Source: Blastocladiella emersonii ATCC 22665
Taxonomy: Eukaryota; Blastocladiomycota; Blastocladiomycetes; Blastocladiales; Blastocladiaceae
Direction of reading: 5' to 3'
Length of the DNA: 64,000 bases
NCBI GenBank assembly: GCA_025594325.1
Contig: JANHCV010000012.1
Coordinates: forward strand, 558,001-622,000
This document shows positions 42,879-54,625 of this stretch, one piece after another. The translations under genes were made by a program, and so were the position numbers. The notes below the pieces were generated by a model. The model saw only the letters and a list, made by a program, of their open reading frames with translations, was not told where the DNA came from and did not search any database. Numbering within the stretch: position 1 is the stretch's first letter; each line of letters begins with the position of its first letter.

Positions 42879-44961
42879 CTAGCACCGCGCCATACGCGGC
42901 CACACCGCCGCGACGACGGGCGCGTACAGCCCCCAGAACAGCGCAGGCCCCATCATCCCGACCACGCCGTGCACGGCGTTCACCGCGACGCCGATGGCCG
43001 GGAACGTGTCACTGCCAAGCGTGAGCGCGACACTGGGGAGGACCGCGACGAGCGTCGCCGGGTGCATGAGCAGTGCAATCGCTAGTGCCGGACTGCCGCT
43101 GCGCGCATGCGCAATGGCGAGCCACGGAAGCGCGAGCGCGGTGACGGCGACGAGGGCGCGCGCGTAGTGGATTGTGGACACAGCGAGGAGGGTCAGGGCG
43201 GTCGTGGTCAGGGCGAAGCACGCGAGGAGGTGGCGGTGGGTCGCGGTTGTGGGTTTGGGCGATGCGACGGCGACAAGGGTCGCGAGGACGGTCATGGCGA
43301 CGCGGTGCTCGGTCGACGACTACACACACCGTTCGCGGGTTAGAGGCGGAGCGGGATCAGGTCGGTGTGAGATACCGCGTACCGTGAATAGAACCGTCGC
43401 ACCACCCCACGCGAACGCCGCGACGAGCGTGGCGAGCGGCGCAGCGACGGGCCGCTCGTTGGCGGTGTGGTCGTGCGGGACGGGCGCGTGGGCGTCGCCC
43501 GTCTCGAGCCAGATGCCGAGTGCGGCGACGAGGAGCGAGACGTTGAGCAGGATCGCGGCGGGGATGTAGACCATGATCGACGCAAAGTGCTCGGCGGACG
43601 AGAGAAGGTAGAAGAAAAAGGACTGGTGGAATTTTTCCAGCAAGTTGTTGAGCGAGCGGAACGTCGACTCGAGTACGCTAAACACGGCGGGTGGTGAGCG
43701 TGTCTCTCCACCATCGCGATGTGAAGCGAGCAAAGCGTACGTAGCGAGCGTGTTGATCGACGTGAGATGCGGCGTACTCACATCCTCAAGCCCGCGCAGC
43801 GTGATGGCATCGATGCCGTACGATTTGAACGCGGCGTGCGGGCCCGAGGGCTGCGCGCGCGCCTGGTCGCCGATGGCGTGCAGGAGCCGCAGCAGCGCGG
43901 CCTCGTAGTCGTTGGCGTCGTCGCGGGACCCGAGGTCGCCGTCGCCGTGCAACGAGACGTGGACGCTGTTGGCGGTGGCAATGCGGTGGACCGTGTTGAT
44001 CAGGTCGAGGTTGGGCTGCTGGCCGAGATACCCGTCTGCATACGACGCACGACTCGGGATCAGAAAGGATCGGCGAGGGTGGAGTGAGCGAGGCGCACGT
44101 ACCGTACTCGATGCCGAGCGACTTGAAGTAGAAGACGGGGAACTCGAGGTGCAGCGCGGCCTGGATGCTGCCGGCGCGCGCGAACGCGACGCCCTGCTGC
44201 GGCGTGTGGTAGGCGTCGACCCAGCCCTCGAGGCTCTCGACGTTGTCGCCGACGACAAGGACCACGTCCTTGGCCCAGTACGAGAAGCCTGTTCAACCGA
44301 ATGTGTGAGCTCGAATCGGACTGCGCACGCGAGAACAAGATCGTACGTTTCCAGAATTTGGCGAGCGAAAGCGTCGACAGCACGCCGTAGACGTTGGCTG
44401 ACTTGAGCCGCTCGTTGGCCCACGCGGAGGTTAGGACGAGCGATTCGGACCCGTCGGCGCGTGGTGCGCGGAGGACGGCGTACACGTTCTCGCAGACGCC
44501 AGTGGAGCACGCGAATGCGTGGCGGTGCGTCTCAAGGCCCATGGAGAGGAACTGGTCCTCGATCCAGGCGGTCCTACGAGGAGTCCAAGTCAGTCTCCTG
44601 GAGCAAGCGCCGCGAAAGGGCGAGGAGATGGTACCGGTTCTCGGGCGTCAGCGCCTTGAGCGTCGCCTCGTGCTGGTAGACATACTGGTAGTCGTCGTAG
44701 CCGTACTTGGTGTTCACCTGTGCGGGCAGCAGGGCGTTCTCCGAGAGGTAGGTCCTCCGGCGTAGTTCTGCGGTTGGAAGCGCGAGGAAAGCAACGATAG
44801 CGGCGATAGCAAACAGGTAGCTACGAAGTTATCCCGCAAGTCAGCTAATGGGTCCCCCAGTAGCCGATGCGCTCGAGCGGGACTGACCTCAGGGCCCGCG
44901 CCACCTGGCGGAACTTGGCCAAGACTTTCTGCCGGCGTAGCAGCCGCGACACGTCTTTCAT
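42879..44961 (-). CDS. GAA1: GPI transamidase subunit Gaa1
   Basis: Part of the ER complex that attaches GPI anchors to proteins. Six exons fit by phase: 44888-44961, 44635-44820, 44347-44573, 44103-44288, 43383-44035 and 42879-43319; introns 58-67 nt; 588 aa. The N-terminus has a membrane helix (YLFAIAAIVAFLAL) followed by RRTYLSENALLPAQV, the Gaa1 start signature. The M28-peptidase-like lumenal domain has YWAKDVVLVVGD, LEGWVDAYHT and NLDLINTVHRIA. The signature FRSLNNLLEKFHQSFFFYLL precedes several C-terminal membrane helices. A 35-residue stretch after RGLED (about 43680-43780) is absent from other Gaa1 proteins and begins with a GTGAGT donor, but no acceptor gives the right phase, so I kept it as coding. 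Convergent with the helical-repeat gene, divergent from SUMO. Confidence 0.93.
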
Positions 44962-45215
44962 TGCAGGGAGTGGGGTTGCTGGTCCAAGCCAGTGGACTGG
45001 AGCAGAGAGAGGGCAAGACAAAGGGCGGGCGCCCGCGGCGGTGTGGCTCACATCCCGTGACGTGGCTGCAGCCCCTTTCGGAGCGGCCGGCCGGTCAGTC
45101 AACGGCCGCGGACTCGGCCGCTGCGCGCCTTCGCTCCCATCTCCACCGCACCCCTGCTCTCGCTCCCGAGCGCCACTCCCTGCAACGTATCTCACGAACC
45201 ACACGCATCAACACC

Positions 45216-45656
45216 ATGTCGGACCAGGAGGCCAAGCCCACCGTTCAGCAGGTCTCGGTCAAGCTGCGCGACGCCCAGGGCAGCGAGATTGGTACTTTGG
45301 CTCGCCGCGGGTGCACCCGCTCCATGCGTCGAGCTAGGGACTCACGCGAGCGCCGCCCCCGTCCTTTTTCTCCTCCGCAGAGTTCAAGGTCAAGGGCAGC
45401 ACCAAGTTCAGCAAGATCGCCGCCACCTACGCGACCAAGAAGGGCATCAACCCCGACTCCATCAAGTTCGTGCTCAACGGCGAGACCCTCAACAAGGACT
45501 CGGAGAAGTCCGTGACCGACGTGCGTACCCTTCCTCGCCCCGCTTCCCCGCGCGCAGGGGGTTCAGCTTCTCACCCGCGCTTACGCCCCCGTCTAGCACG
45601 GCATCGAGGACGGCGACGTCATCGACGTCGAGACGGCCCAGGTCGGCGGCTGCTAA
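45216..45656 (+). CDS. SMT3: SUMO (Smt3-type ubiquitin-like modifier)
   Basis: Exons 45216-45291, 45381-45520 and 45597-45656 join in frame over 89- and 76-nt introns; 91 aa. The fold matches SUMO: VSVKLRDAQGSEIEFKVKGSTKFSKI, then FVLNGETLNKDSEKSV and a C-terminal HGIEDGDVIDVETAQVGG. A single Cys follows the Gly-Gly, so only one residue must be removed by a Ulp-type protease to mature it. The N-terminus is short and lacks an obvious chain-forming psiKxE site. It is activated by the Aos1/Uba2 E1; the Aos1 gene is in this window at 12.5 kb. Confidence 0.95.
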
Positions 45657-47032
45657 TCCGCCCCGATCTTTGCTGCTCATTTCTTGTTCTGTCTTTGAAT
45701 TCACTTCGTTGTCTCGTCTTGACACACCGACCCTCGTGATCGCGGCGGCCGCCCCGCGCGCACCCGCCGCCGCTGCTCCATGAATCTCTCCACGCACTCG
45801 CTGTCTAATCCGAGCTCAGCACGGTTCACCGCATCGCACACCGTCAAAATGCGCACCGTCAACAGTTTGTCGCGCGAAACGGCAGTGCGCGCTGGATCGA
45901 AACAAACTCACGGGCCTGGCGGCGACCTCGCCGGCCGTGGGTCGCACCGGAGCGCTCCCACACGGTGCTTCGCTTGCGCTTCCGCGGCCTCGTATTGCAT
46001 CGGTCGGCGAGACGCGTCAACCGCGCGGGCTTCTGAGCTGCGCCCAGCACGATCAAGACGGCTGCAGCAGCGGAACGTGCGAGGGGAACTTGAACCCCGC
46101 CGTAATCGCAGCCACGGCGCCGCGCGGCGCACCTCTCGTTGAGTTCCCGCTTGATGGGCGAGATCGTGCGCGAGCGGTGGCTCTCAAGTCGCATGGCGCG
46201 GAGCGGTCGCGGCCGTGACGCGATGAGTCGGGTTCCAGTGAGGCCTGCGCCAGCTCACGACAGCGATACCAGGGCATTTGCGAGGCACAAGATTCCGTCA
46301 GGTAGGCCGCGGCGCATCACTGGACGCAACCGCGACATGAATCAACCGCTTGAGGGCGTCTCGCAGCCAGCGGAAAGCGTGAGCACGGTTGCAAACACGG
46401 TCGCATACTTGCGATCACGAGCGTGAAACGAGGTCGCAACGATTAGTCGCGTCATGCGCGAACAGCGTGAGGGTGGAACGCGATAAACTACGTGTACTGG
46501 TACATCGAGGTTCCAGTGGACTACGCGAGGGGCGCCGACTGGCACGAAAGTTTAATGGAACCGCTTGGAGCTGCGCGGGCGGCCAAGATCAGCCGACCCG
46601 TGAGGACACGGACTCATCAGCTCCGTGAGTTGCCATCGAGTCCCGGGAGGCCCACCTGTGCCGCGAGCGCTCCGACTCTAAACGGAGCTCTTGACGCCAC
46701 CGCCGGTCACGTGCGGATGATCTTCGCGTCAGTAAGTCACGTTGCAGCTGTTTTCGGAGCGCTTTAGAGAATCGAACCGTTATAAACCTTCCAGTAGAAC
46801 CGCGCCGGATTCGAGCAAAATTAGATTCCGTGGTTGAGCGCAGGCCGTCGCGCGCCAATGCAATAAGTGAGGGGTGTTGATGAATTAACCTGTCAGGATC
46901 ATCACAATTGTGGCCAACAATATAATATATCAACCCAACCACAAAGTGAGAGACGAGGGACATCGACGGATGCACTCGTGTGAACTCGAGCCGCTTGCAG
47001 GAACAACCGCGAATCGGCCACAGACAGCTTGA
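45657..47032. other. gene-poor region
   Basis: 1.4 kb. Several short open frames occur (for example around 46492-46767) but none has recognisable or conserved text. I see no repeat, RNA gene or motif I/II site. Confidence 0.4.
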
Positions 47033-48529
47033 TTAGAATTCATCGAGCGACGTCTTGACGATGCTTGCCGGAAGCGCCGAAGCGATGATCTCGCGATCCG
47101 CATCGTCCAAGTCGCAGTTGGTCAGTAACAGGTGCTCGAGATGACTGGGCAATCCTGCAGCCAGGACCCGCGCGCACTCGCCGTGGAGTAGGTTGCCGCT
47201 GAGATCCAGGTGTTTGAGGGAGTTTGGGAGCGCTGCCACAATTGGGGCAAGAACTTCTTTCTTTTCCAGGCCACATTCGTGGAGTATCAGATGATCAAGG
47301 CAGGGTGGCATTCGTTCCGCGAGCTTGAGAGCGGGAGACGATCCGTCGAGAGAGCCGATATCGCCCATGGGTGCTTCAATGATGCGGAGTGACTCGAGCG
47401 CTGGAGGAAGGCCCGACAGGATATTAAAGAGCCCAGAAACGGTCAACTGGTTGCGTCGCAGGGAGAGCACCCGAAGCGATGGCGGAAAGCCCTTCCCAAG
47501 CGCCGACGCAGTCTCCGCATCAATGCATACCCGGAACAGCTTGAGCGCTTGTAAGCAGGAAGGCAGCGACCGCGCAAGCGAGAGTAGTAACCCGCTGGAA
47601 CCGTGACACTCGTCGATCTCGATATACTCGATCGAAGAAGGAAGGTGACCCAAGAACGTGCCAGGACCAAGAAACGTGTCCTTGAGCACAAGTCGCGCGA
47701 CACCATCCGGAATCCAGTGCCCAATGAGTGGCTCGGTGTCCATTAGGATGGCGGAGCTGGTCATCCTGAGAGTAATCAATGATGTGGTCCGAGGCAACGC
47801 GGAGAGAAGTCGAAGTGGGACTGCGCAGGATTGGAAATGGAGTCGCCTCAGGCAACAAGACAGCTGGGCGAGCGCGCGCACGAGCAAACCGGCGCCGTTT
47901 CGTGTGATGCGCTTCTCGAGAACGTGAATGCTTTCCTTGGCACCTGACACGATGGCGTCGTAGCAATCGGCGATCTGGTTGTCACCGCTGGAGTCGAGTT
48001 GATGGCCAAGAAACTACGCCACAGCTTGGGCAGGTTAGCACCGCACCCCTTTATTTCATAGTGTAGAGCGACCGCGTACCGTTGGGAAGCTACCGTCGTC
48101 TGAGCTCGGCAGCTTGTCAAGAAGCGCATTGATGAGCGGGTTGTGTCCGGCCATGCTAGTTCGGAGGCCCGACTCGCGCCACCACTCGATTGAATTGTAT
48201 GCAAAGCATTTCAACGCTCCAGGGAGCGCTTCCTCCGTGAAGACAAGCGGGAGGCCGGAGCGGAGCCACTCGTCAAGCACATCGATTCGACCGTTCTCAC
48301 TCGCCTTGTCCATGGAGAACTCCAACGAGTGACTAAGAACTGCGCAATAAACGGCCTTGCCATGCTCGCGAGGAAGCACGTGCAGATACTGACGAAGGCT
48401 GGCCGTGTCGATGCGGTTGGTCGCGTACACGGCCTCGACCAAAATGTGCTCGATCACAGCATAAGGGATAGCGAGTTGCCCGTTCGGTTCGTTGCAGCAA
48501 GTTGAAGGCTGCATATCCATTCGCTTCAT
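47033..48529 (-). CDS. F-box-like/ankyrin-like/LRR family protein, copy F
   Basis: Exons 48080-48529 and 47033-48013 join in phase 0 over a 66-nt GTACGC...GCGTAG intron; 476 aa. Exon 1: MKRMDMQPSTCC, F-box-like IPYAVIEHILVEAV, then VLDEWLRSGLPLVFTE and IEWWRESGL. Exon 2 opens FLGHQLDSSGDNQIAD, a motif shared with copies G and H, and has LRRs (LQALKLFRVCID, LRVLSLRRNQLTVSG, LKHLDLSGNLLHGECARVLA). F, G and H form a subfamily distinct from A-E. No lesion is seen. Confidence 0.82.
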
Positions 48530-48901
48530 GAGATTTGGGGGCGTTCGGCGGAGCGAGCGTGGCTGTGGCGCTCTCGTTTGAACTCGTCCGCTGCTCACGT
48601 GCGGATGTACTCAGCGTTCGGCGACCCTAGTCGATGTGTTTAGGTCGTTGAAGCGCCTAGGACAGATTATTGCGGGCGAAGCGAAGATGCGCAGTACTTC
48701 GGCGCAATTCCCTGCAACTTGTGCGTGGCCGAAGCCCGCCTGAGGGCAAATGAGCGAGACAACTGCAGCTCCCGGTAGAATTGTTTTTAAAAAACGAACT
48801 TCAGCATGTTCCGGACAACGCACGCTTGACGGACACAGCGTCGATCACCGCCACCCTGCTGATGAGAGCTCGAGACAGTCGTAATGACGGACCTTTCGAG
48901 C

Positions 48902-50410
48902 TCAGTCAAACTCTTCGTCCGACTCGCTGTCGTCGAATACCGTTCGCACGATACTGGGCGGAAGAGCCGCTTCCAAGAACTGTCGATCCTCGTCATCCAA
49001 GTGACATTCACCAAGCAGCAGATGCTCAAGCTGGGCTGGAAGGTGTGCCGCAACAACTCGAGCGCATTCGCCGTGGAGAACATTCTTGGAAAGGTTCAGG
49101 ACCTCGAGCGTTTCCGGGAGAGCTTCCATGATTGGAGCAAGCACTTCTGGTCGGCTGAGCTCGCAATCACTCAAATCGAGAAGCATCAGGCCGGGTGGCA
49201 TTCTGTCAGCAAGCGTGAGCGCAGGCGGCGAGGCTGCGAGATCGTAGGCAATCCCGAGGGACGGCGCCTCGGTCAGGATAAGAAACTCGAGCGCCGGTGG
49301 AAGGCCTGCCAAAATGGCCGTGAGTCCAGACACAGATAGGTCGTTCCATGCCATGTGGAGTGACCAGAGCGACGGGGGAAGGTTGCGGCCGATTGCTTCG
49401 GCGGTTTCTGTGTCGATGTCAAAGTCGACGATCTCAAAGCACTGCAGGCAAGGAGGCAGCGCCTGTGCAAGCGGACGGAGCGAGTCACGATCACCATAGC
49501 ATTCGCGGATGTTGAGCCGCTCGAGGGAGGAGGGCAGGTGGCCGAGGAAGTGACCAGTATCAAGAAACACGCCATCAAGCGTAAGCTCAACAATGCCCTC
49601 AGGAATCCAAGGGCCGGTGGGCGGTTCGCTGCTGAACATCAACGCGGCACAGCTTAGTATGACAGTTCGCAGCGAAGCGACACGTGGTAATGACGCGAAA
49701 AGCGGGGATGGTATCGCGCTCATGAAGATAGTCAGCTTCTCCAACTGACAAGCGGGCTGGGCGAGGGCGCACGCAAGCTGGTCCGCGCCAAATCGCGTAA
49801 CGAGCATGTGAGAAAGACGAAGACTTCCCAAGGCGCCTGTGACAATGGCTTGATGATTCGTGGCAATCAATTTGTCTCCACTCGATTCCAGCCGATGGCC
49901 ACAAAACTACTTTCCCTCCGAGCAAGTCAAACCCGGTTCGATGGGGATAATTGAGCAAGTTGACCGTACCATACTTTCATTGTCGGCGCTTGAGCAAGGC
50001 AGCTTGTCAAGGACAGACTTGGCGAGAATTTCAATTCTCGGCATGATTATCCGCAGCCCAGACTCGCGCCACCACTCGATCGCGTCAAAGTGGAAGTTGT
50101 TCGAAGCACCAGAGATCGCGTTCTCCGTGTACTTGAGCAGTAAACCCGATCGAACCCATTCCTCCAGGATATCGATCCGACCAGTTCCGCTCGCCTTGTC
50201 CATGGAAAACTGGTCCGAGTGACGCAGTACCGCGCGATAGACAGCCGTGCTGTACTGGCGAGGAAGCACGTGCAAGTACTCGCGGAGGCTGGCGGTGTCG
50301 GCCGGGTCGGTCGCGTGGACTGCGGCGACCAAAACCAGCTCAGCAACGACATAAGGCAGCGAAAGAGTCATATCGATTGCGTTGCAGCAAGTCCTGAACC
50401 CCTTTTTCAT
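48902..50410 (-). CDS. F-box-like/ankyrin-like/LRR family protein, copy G
   Basis: Exons 49970-50410 and 48902-49906 join in phase 0 over a 63-nt GTACGG...AGTAG intron; 481 aa. Exon 1: MKKGFRTCCNAID, LPYVVAELVLVAAV, ILEEWVRSGLLLKYTE and IEWWRESGLRI. Exon 2 opens FCGHRLESSGDKLIAT. LRRs include LERLNIRECYG, LEVLNLSKNVLHGECARVVA and LEHLLLGECHLDDEDRQ. The C-terminus is acidic (DDSESDEEFD). It is the closest paralog of copy F, 370 bp upstream in the same orientation, so a tandem duplicate. No lesion is seen. Confidence 0.82.
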
Positions 50411-52702
50411 TCGCTTCGTGGGTATGAGTGGTCTCGAGGGAGAGCGAAGCAACGCGAAGCTTTCCCTTTACGCCACCGCGCGAACAACACGTGCGAGTGT
50501 TCTTCGCGTCATCCCTCGGCTTCGCCTAATCGGGTACTCTCCATATTGCCAGTACCTCCACCACTCACTCCATTCGGGTGTCAACTGTGCGGGGCTTTGC
50601 CCAACTGCCCTCTCGCAGCGATCACTCAGCGCAACGGATGCGTTGTGGACGCGCGATTCAAGTAACTGCATGATTTATGAAGTGGAACACACGGAACTCG
50701 GTTCAGGTGCAGCATCGCTGACTGAGACTGTGCTTCGGATCCGCGTTACATGGAGGGACATGAGAGAAAGGGTCGCGACGAGTCAGTACCGCGCGTTGGA
50801 GCTGTCCCGACATGCCTACTTCTCTCGCTTTTGCTCGCCTTCCTACTGTTGAGCTGGATTAAGTTGACTATGGACGGGACGGAGCAAACTGAAGGTTGCT
50901 AATCGGATTGCTTTTCCAGCTTCGGGAGCAACTCATTGTGCAGCGAGCTGCGCTCATGCACACAAACGCGGCCGTCCACGCTTCAGTGATGGTGTTTTTG
51001 ATGGAGCACTTGTGCGCGGCATGCTGGTTGGCCATGGGCGGCGAGTGCTTTCAAACGCGTCCCAGAATAGTCCTTACGCTTGCAGCGCTTGACCATCATG
51101 CGTTCAAGGCCGTTGAGCTCAAACGTGCGACGTGCGTGAGCACGACGGGCTGCCGCTCAACCACGGACAGCGAGAAGTGCATATTGAGCGCGCCGTGGAG
51201 GGAGCAGCTGACGACCGCAAAAATGGGCGAGAAAGACTTCCTTTACTTAGCGCGCGCTTCCAGCGACTCAACTTCCCCGCGGTCTCCCGCAACGCGACGA
51301 GCTTTCATCTAAGAAACCAGGCGACAATGTGTCCGTGTGCATCGCATGTCACAATCTAGTTTTAGACCTCGAGCAAGCTTGGTTTCTCAGAAACGGACCA
51401 GGAGCGCTCAGATGAAGCGGGTCTACTGTGGAACGGTTGCGCAAGGTCGACGCGCGATAGGGCGGACCACGGGATGACGTTCGTTGAGACGTGGGATGCG
51501 TCAGCGCTAATCAACATCGCGTGCATCATGATGCACGCATGGGCGGAGCGCTTCGTCTCGTTCGTCCCCACCTGGCAAAACTTGCTCATGCAGAAATACT
51601 CACTTCACGCAAACCTTCGAGAACGGGAGGACTGTCAAGCTCGTGCTGACGCACGCCTGTCGGTGAGAAGCTGGCATCAGCGGCCGCGACGGCCTGCTCA
51701 GCTGACTTTCGCTCGCCTTCAGCTGCGCGGTGGTTGACGTGCACAAATTGCATGGGAAGCATATCAATGTCGAACGTCGTGATGATTCGCAGCGCGCATC
51801 AAATAGAGCTCGCCGACAAGGTGTTCTAGCGATTCAATAGCGCGTTCTGCCACCGGCCAGGTTGCAGCGATCATGAACAAAAGCGGTGAGCAGCACAGCC
51901 AATGGAGCCGCGCGTGCTTGCGCTGGAACGAAGTCAGCTGCGTGCTCTGCTCAGAACATAGCTCGCACCTCATACCGCTGAGAAGGAGATATCGAGTAGC
52001 TACTCGTCGCGAGGGCTCACGCGGCTTCGTCGCTCCGCGTCGCTCAGCGCAAAGTCCCGCGGCAAGTAACCAGGACGCGACGCAACGCTAGGCCTGGCGG
52101 GCACAACGGCAGTGTAGTAATAGCGGCGGCGGCGGCGGCGCACGAATAGCGAGTCCATCTACAGCAGGGGAAGGATAAGGACACAATGAGCAAGAATTTC
52201 GAGCTTGGGTCACCTCAGAGAACGAGGCACTGCAGCTCAGGCAACGTGAAAGCATCCTGCGGCATGCTTCTCCGCTCACAAGCTCGCTTAAGCAGCACTC
52301 GTGCAGCCTGAAGAGGACAGTGCGAAAGAGATGCCAATGGAACACTCAAGCCAACGGTCGAACGAAGCACAGCACAGCACTGCGCTGCGCGGGCTCCACC
52401 CAAAACGCTGCAGGAGAGACGGGACCAGCCTGCCGTTGGTTTCATGATTTATAATATCCATTGCATAGATTAATTCAGCTTCATCGATTAAGGGGAGCAT
52501 ATGGGAGGGGAGCAGCGCGGAAGCGAGAGCTGAAGCAAAGTGGCGCAGCGCGACACGGGGAGTGATGTCACTGCGAAAAGTGTGACTGTAACGTGACGAA
52601 ACGAGAGCAGAAAGTCGCGGTCACTATAGCTTGGGCAAAGCCCCGCAGTGTCACAAGCAAGATGTGGGTATGATAAGAATGAAGCTTATACTGTCCAGTA
52701 GC
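50411..52702. other. gene-poor region, 2.3 kb
   Basis: No convincing gene. The frame 50896-51312 reads GEKDFLYLARAS near its end, weakly like EKKDFLYMAGGS in the Helitron remnant, so an older element scrap is possible. A short CGG-type repeat lies at about 52123-52141. Nothing else is recognised. Confidence 0.4.
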
Positions 52703-54262
52703 TCAGTGAGTGAAGGTGGCCTTGAGACCCCGACTAAAAAACGCCTCGCGCGGTCCCGAGCCCTGCATCAAGTTCCCAAAAATCGTGAACGACTTCAAGC
52801 TGCTAGGAAGAGCTGAAATTAGGACCAGGATAGCTTCGTTGTCGAGCTCACAGTTGTCAAGCCGCAAGTGTTCAAGGTCGGGGAAACCACTGGTTGCAAT
52901 AGCACAAGCGCCTTTGCCCTTGAACCAGTTCCCGGAGAGGTCGAGATCGCGCAGTGACGATGGAAGCGCTCTGATGAGGCGTGCGAGCAGAGTTGGATCG
53001 CTGAGCCCGCAGTTATCGAGCTTGAGAACTTCGAGAAAAGGAGGCATGCGTCCGATGAGGGCAAGTGCAGCTGCGGGCCCGTTGTTGTCGTAGCCCAAGG
53101 AAGTATGCGTCAGTTTGAGCGATGTGAGTTTCCATGGAAGCCAGGCCAGAAGCACTCGCATGTCGTCGTCCGCCATATCGACTGAAATAAGCTCGAGTTC
53201 ATCGAGCGCGAACGAAAGGTTTTCAACAAAGGCAGTTGATGTGAGGTCGTCCAAAGCCGAACGCACAATTTTGAGGGTCCCCAGGCTCGGGGGAAGCCCT
53301 CGACCCAGGAATCGGAGCGCTTCCGGCGACAGCTCGCACTTCGTTAATTCGAGGATGTTCAACGATGAAAGGAGCTGATCGAGACCGTGGCCCTGGTCAA
53401 AATCGATGCGCGCAAGATGCAGCGATTCGACTCCTTCAGGTAGCCAATGCCCTCGTAGAAGCTCGGCCTGGTAGTCGAGGGTGACTTCAGACAGGGTAAC
53501 CGAACGCATCGAGCTGGGAATGCGCATAACCTGGATGTGAAAGAGTGGTTACGACCTGAGCAAGTCGGAAGCTAGTCACTGGACATTCGGCTTGCGCGAG
53601 GAGGAGGGCGATCAGTTCGGCCCCGCCTTGGGTAAGGCGCGCGGACTCGAGCTTGAACTCGGTACGCGAGCCGGAAGCAAGCTCATTGTAAAGCTCGGCG
53701 ACCCGCATGTCGCCAGCGGAGGTCAAGAGACACCCATGCAGCTACCGTGTTTCTGTTGTTAGCGTGACTCTTCATGCGATCACAAGAGCGAGCGCACCGT
53801 GATTGGATTCACTGGATCCAACTTGGACAAAGTAAAGGGCGAGTAATCGACAAAAACTTTGAGCACGTCAGGGCCAAGCGGCGCGAATATAAGCGGTAGT
53901 CCCGACTCGCGCCACCAGACGGCGACATGGTAGAAGAAGTTGTACCACGCTTTGAGCAATGCCGATCCGTTGTAGTAAAGCGGTAGCCCGGAGCGAACCC
54001 ACTCGTCAAGAACACCAGTCCGACCGTTTGCGCTGGCCTCATCCATGGCGAAGGCTTTAACATGTCGCAAAACAGCGCGATACACGGCTCTGCTGTACAC
54101 GCGAGGAAGGACGCGCAAGAACTCGACGAAGCGCGCCGTGTCGGCCCAGTCGGTCGCAAAGACAGCGCACTTGAGAATCTGCTCGAGAATGCTGTACGGC
54201 AGCCGCACGACGGCCGGTTCAAGGTTGCATAAAGTCGCTGTTTCCATTTTCATGTGCTCCAT
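52703..54262 (-). CDS. F-box-like/ankyrin-like/LRR family protein, copy H (one frameshift)
   Basis: Exon 1 is 53798-54262 (MEHMKMETATLC, F-box-like LPYSILEQILKCAV, VLDEWVRSGLPLYYNG, VWWRESGLPL). Exon 2 starts at 53741 in phase 0 over a 56-nt GTGCGC...GGTAG intron, opening LHGCLLTSAGDMRVAE. Near 53535-53560 the frame changes: FRLAQVVTTL in one frame continues as VMRIPSSMRSVTLSEV in another, to the stop at 52703. Without an intron the spacing equals that of copy F residue for residue, so a one-base indel is the best explanation; a 25-nt GT-AG segment would also fix the frame but would delete eight family residues. LRRs follow (LRDLDLSGNWFKGKGACAIA, LEHLRLDNCELD). Confidence 0.72.
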
Positions 54263-54625
54263 GGTTTTAGCGAGTGCACCGCGGAGCGAGCGCAGAGCTG
54301 ACGAGCCGCGTGACAGCGGCGTGGGGACGCGTTGGTCAGCGGTCAGCTGACGCCGGGTGGCTTTCCCGGGCGCGCCATCTCGCCCGCGCCGAGCCGCTCG
54401 CACGCGTCGGCGCGCTCTCTCCCCTCTCTCCCGCCGCCCATCGCATCGGCGACTCGCTGCAGTCTACTCGCACGCACGCAAGCACACGCATCGACCCCCC
54501 ACACACGGTGTGCACCCACGCCCGTCAGCGAATGCATCTCGCGACGCGCGTCGACTCATCGCGTGTGACCTTCCGTGTAGCCACCCGCACTCTGTAACCT
54601 TCCTCAGTCAACCGCCACCACCACC
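54263..54625. other. divergent intergenic region
   Basis: 363 bp between copy H and the E2 gene, pyrimidine-rich in the plus direction toward the E2 start. No gene seen. Confidence 0.4.

Noticed and set aside
50896-51600. Second Helitron helicase remnant
   Set aside because: Only a short GEKDFLYLA-like match to the Helitron remnant; too little to call an element.
53535-53560. 25-nt intron in copy H
   Set aside because: It would repair the frame but removes eight residues that align one-to-one with copy F; a one-base indel fits better and 25 nt is far below other introns here.
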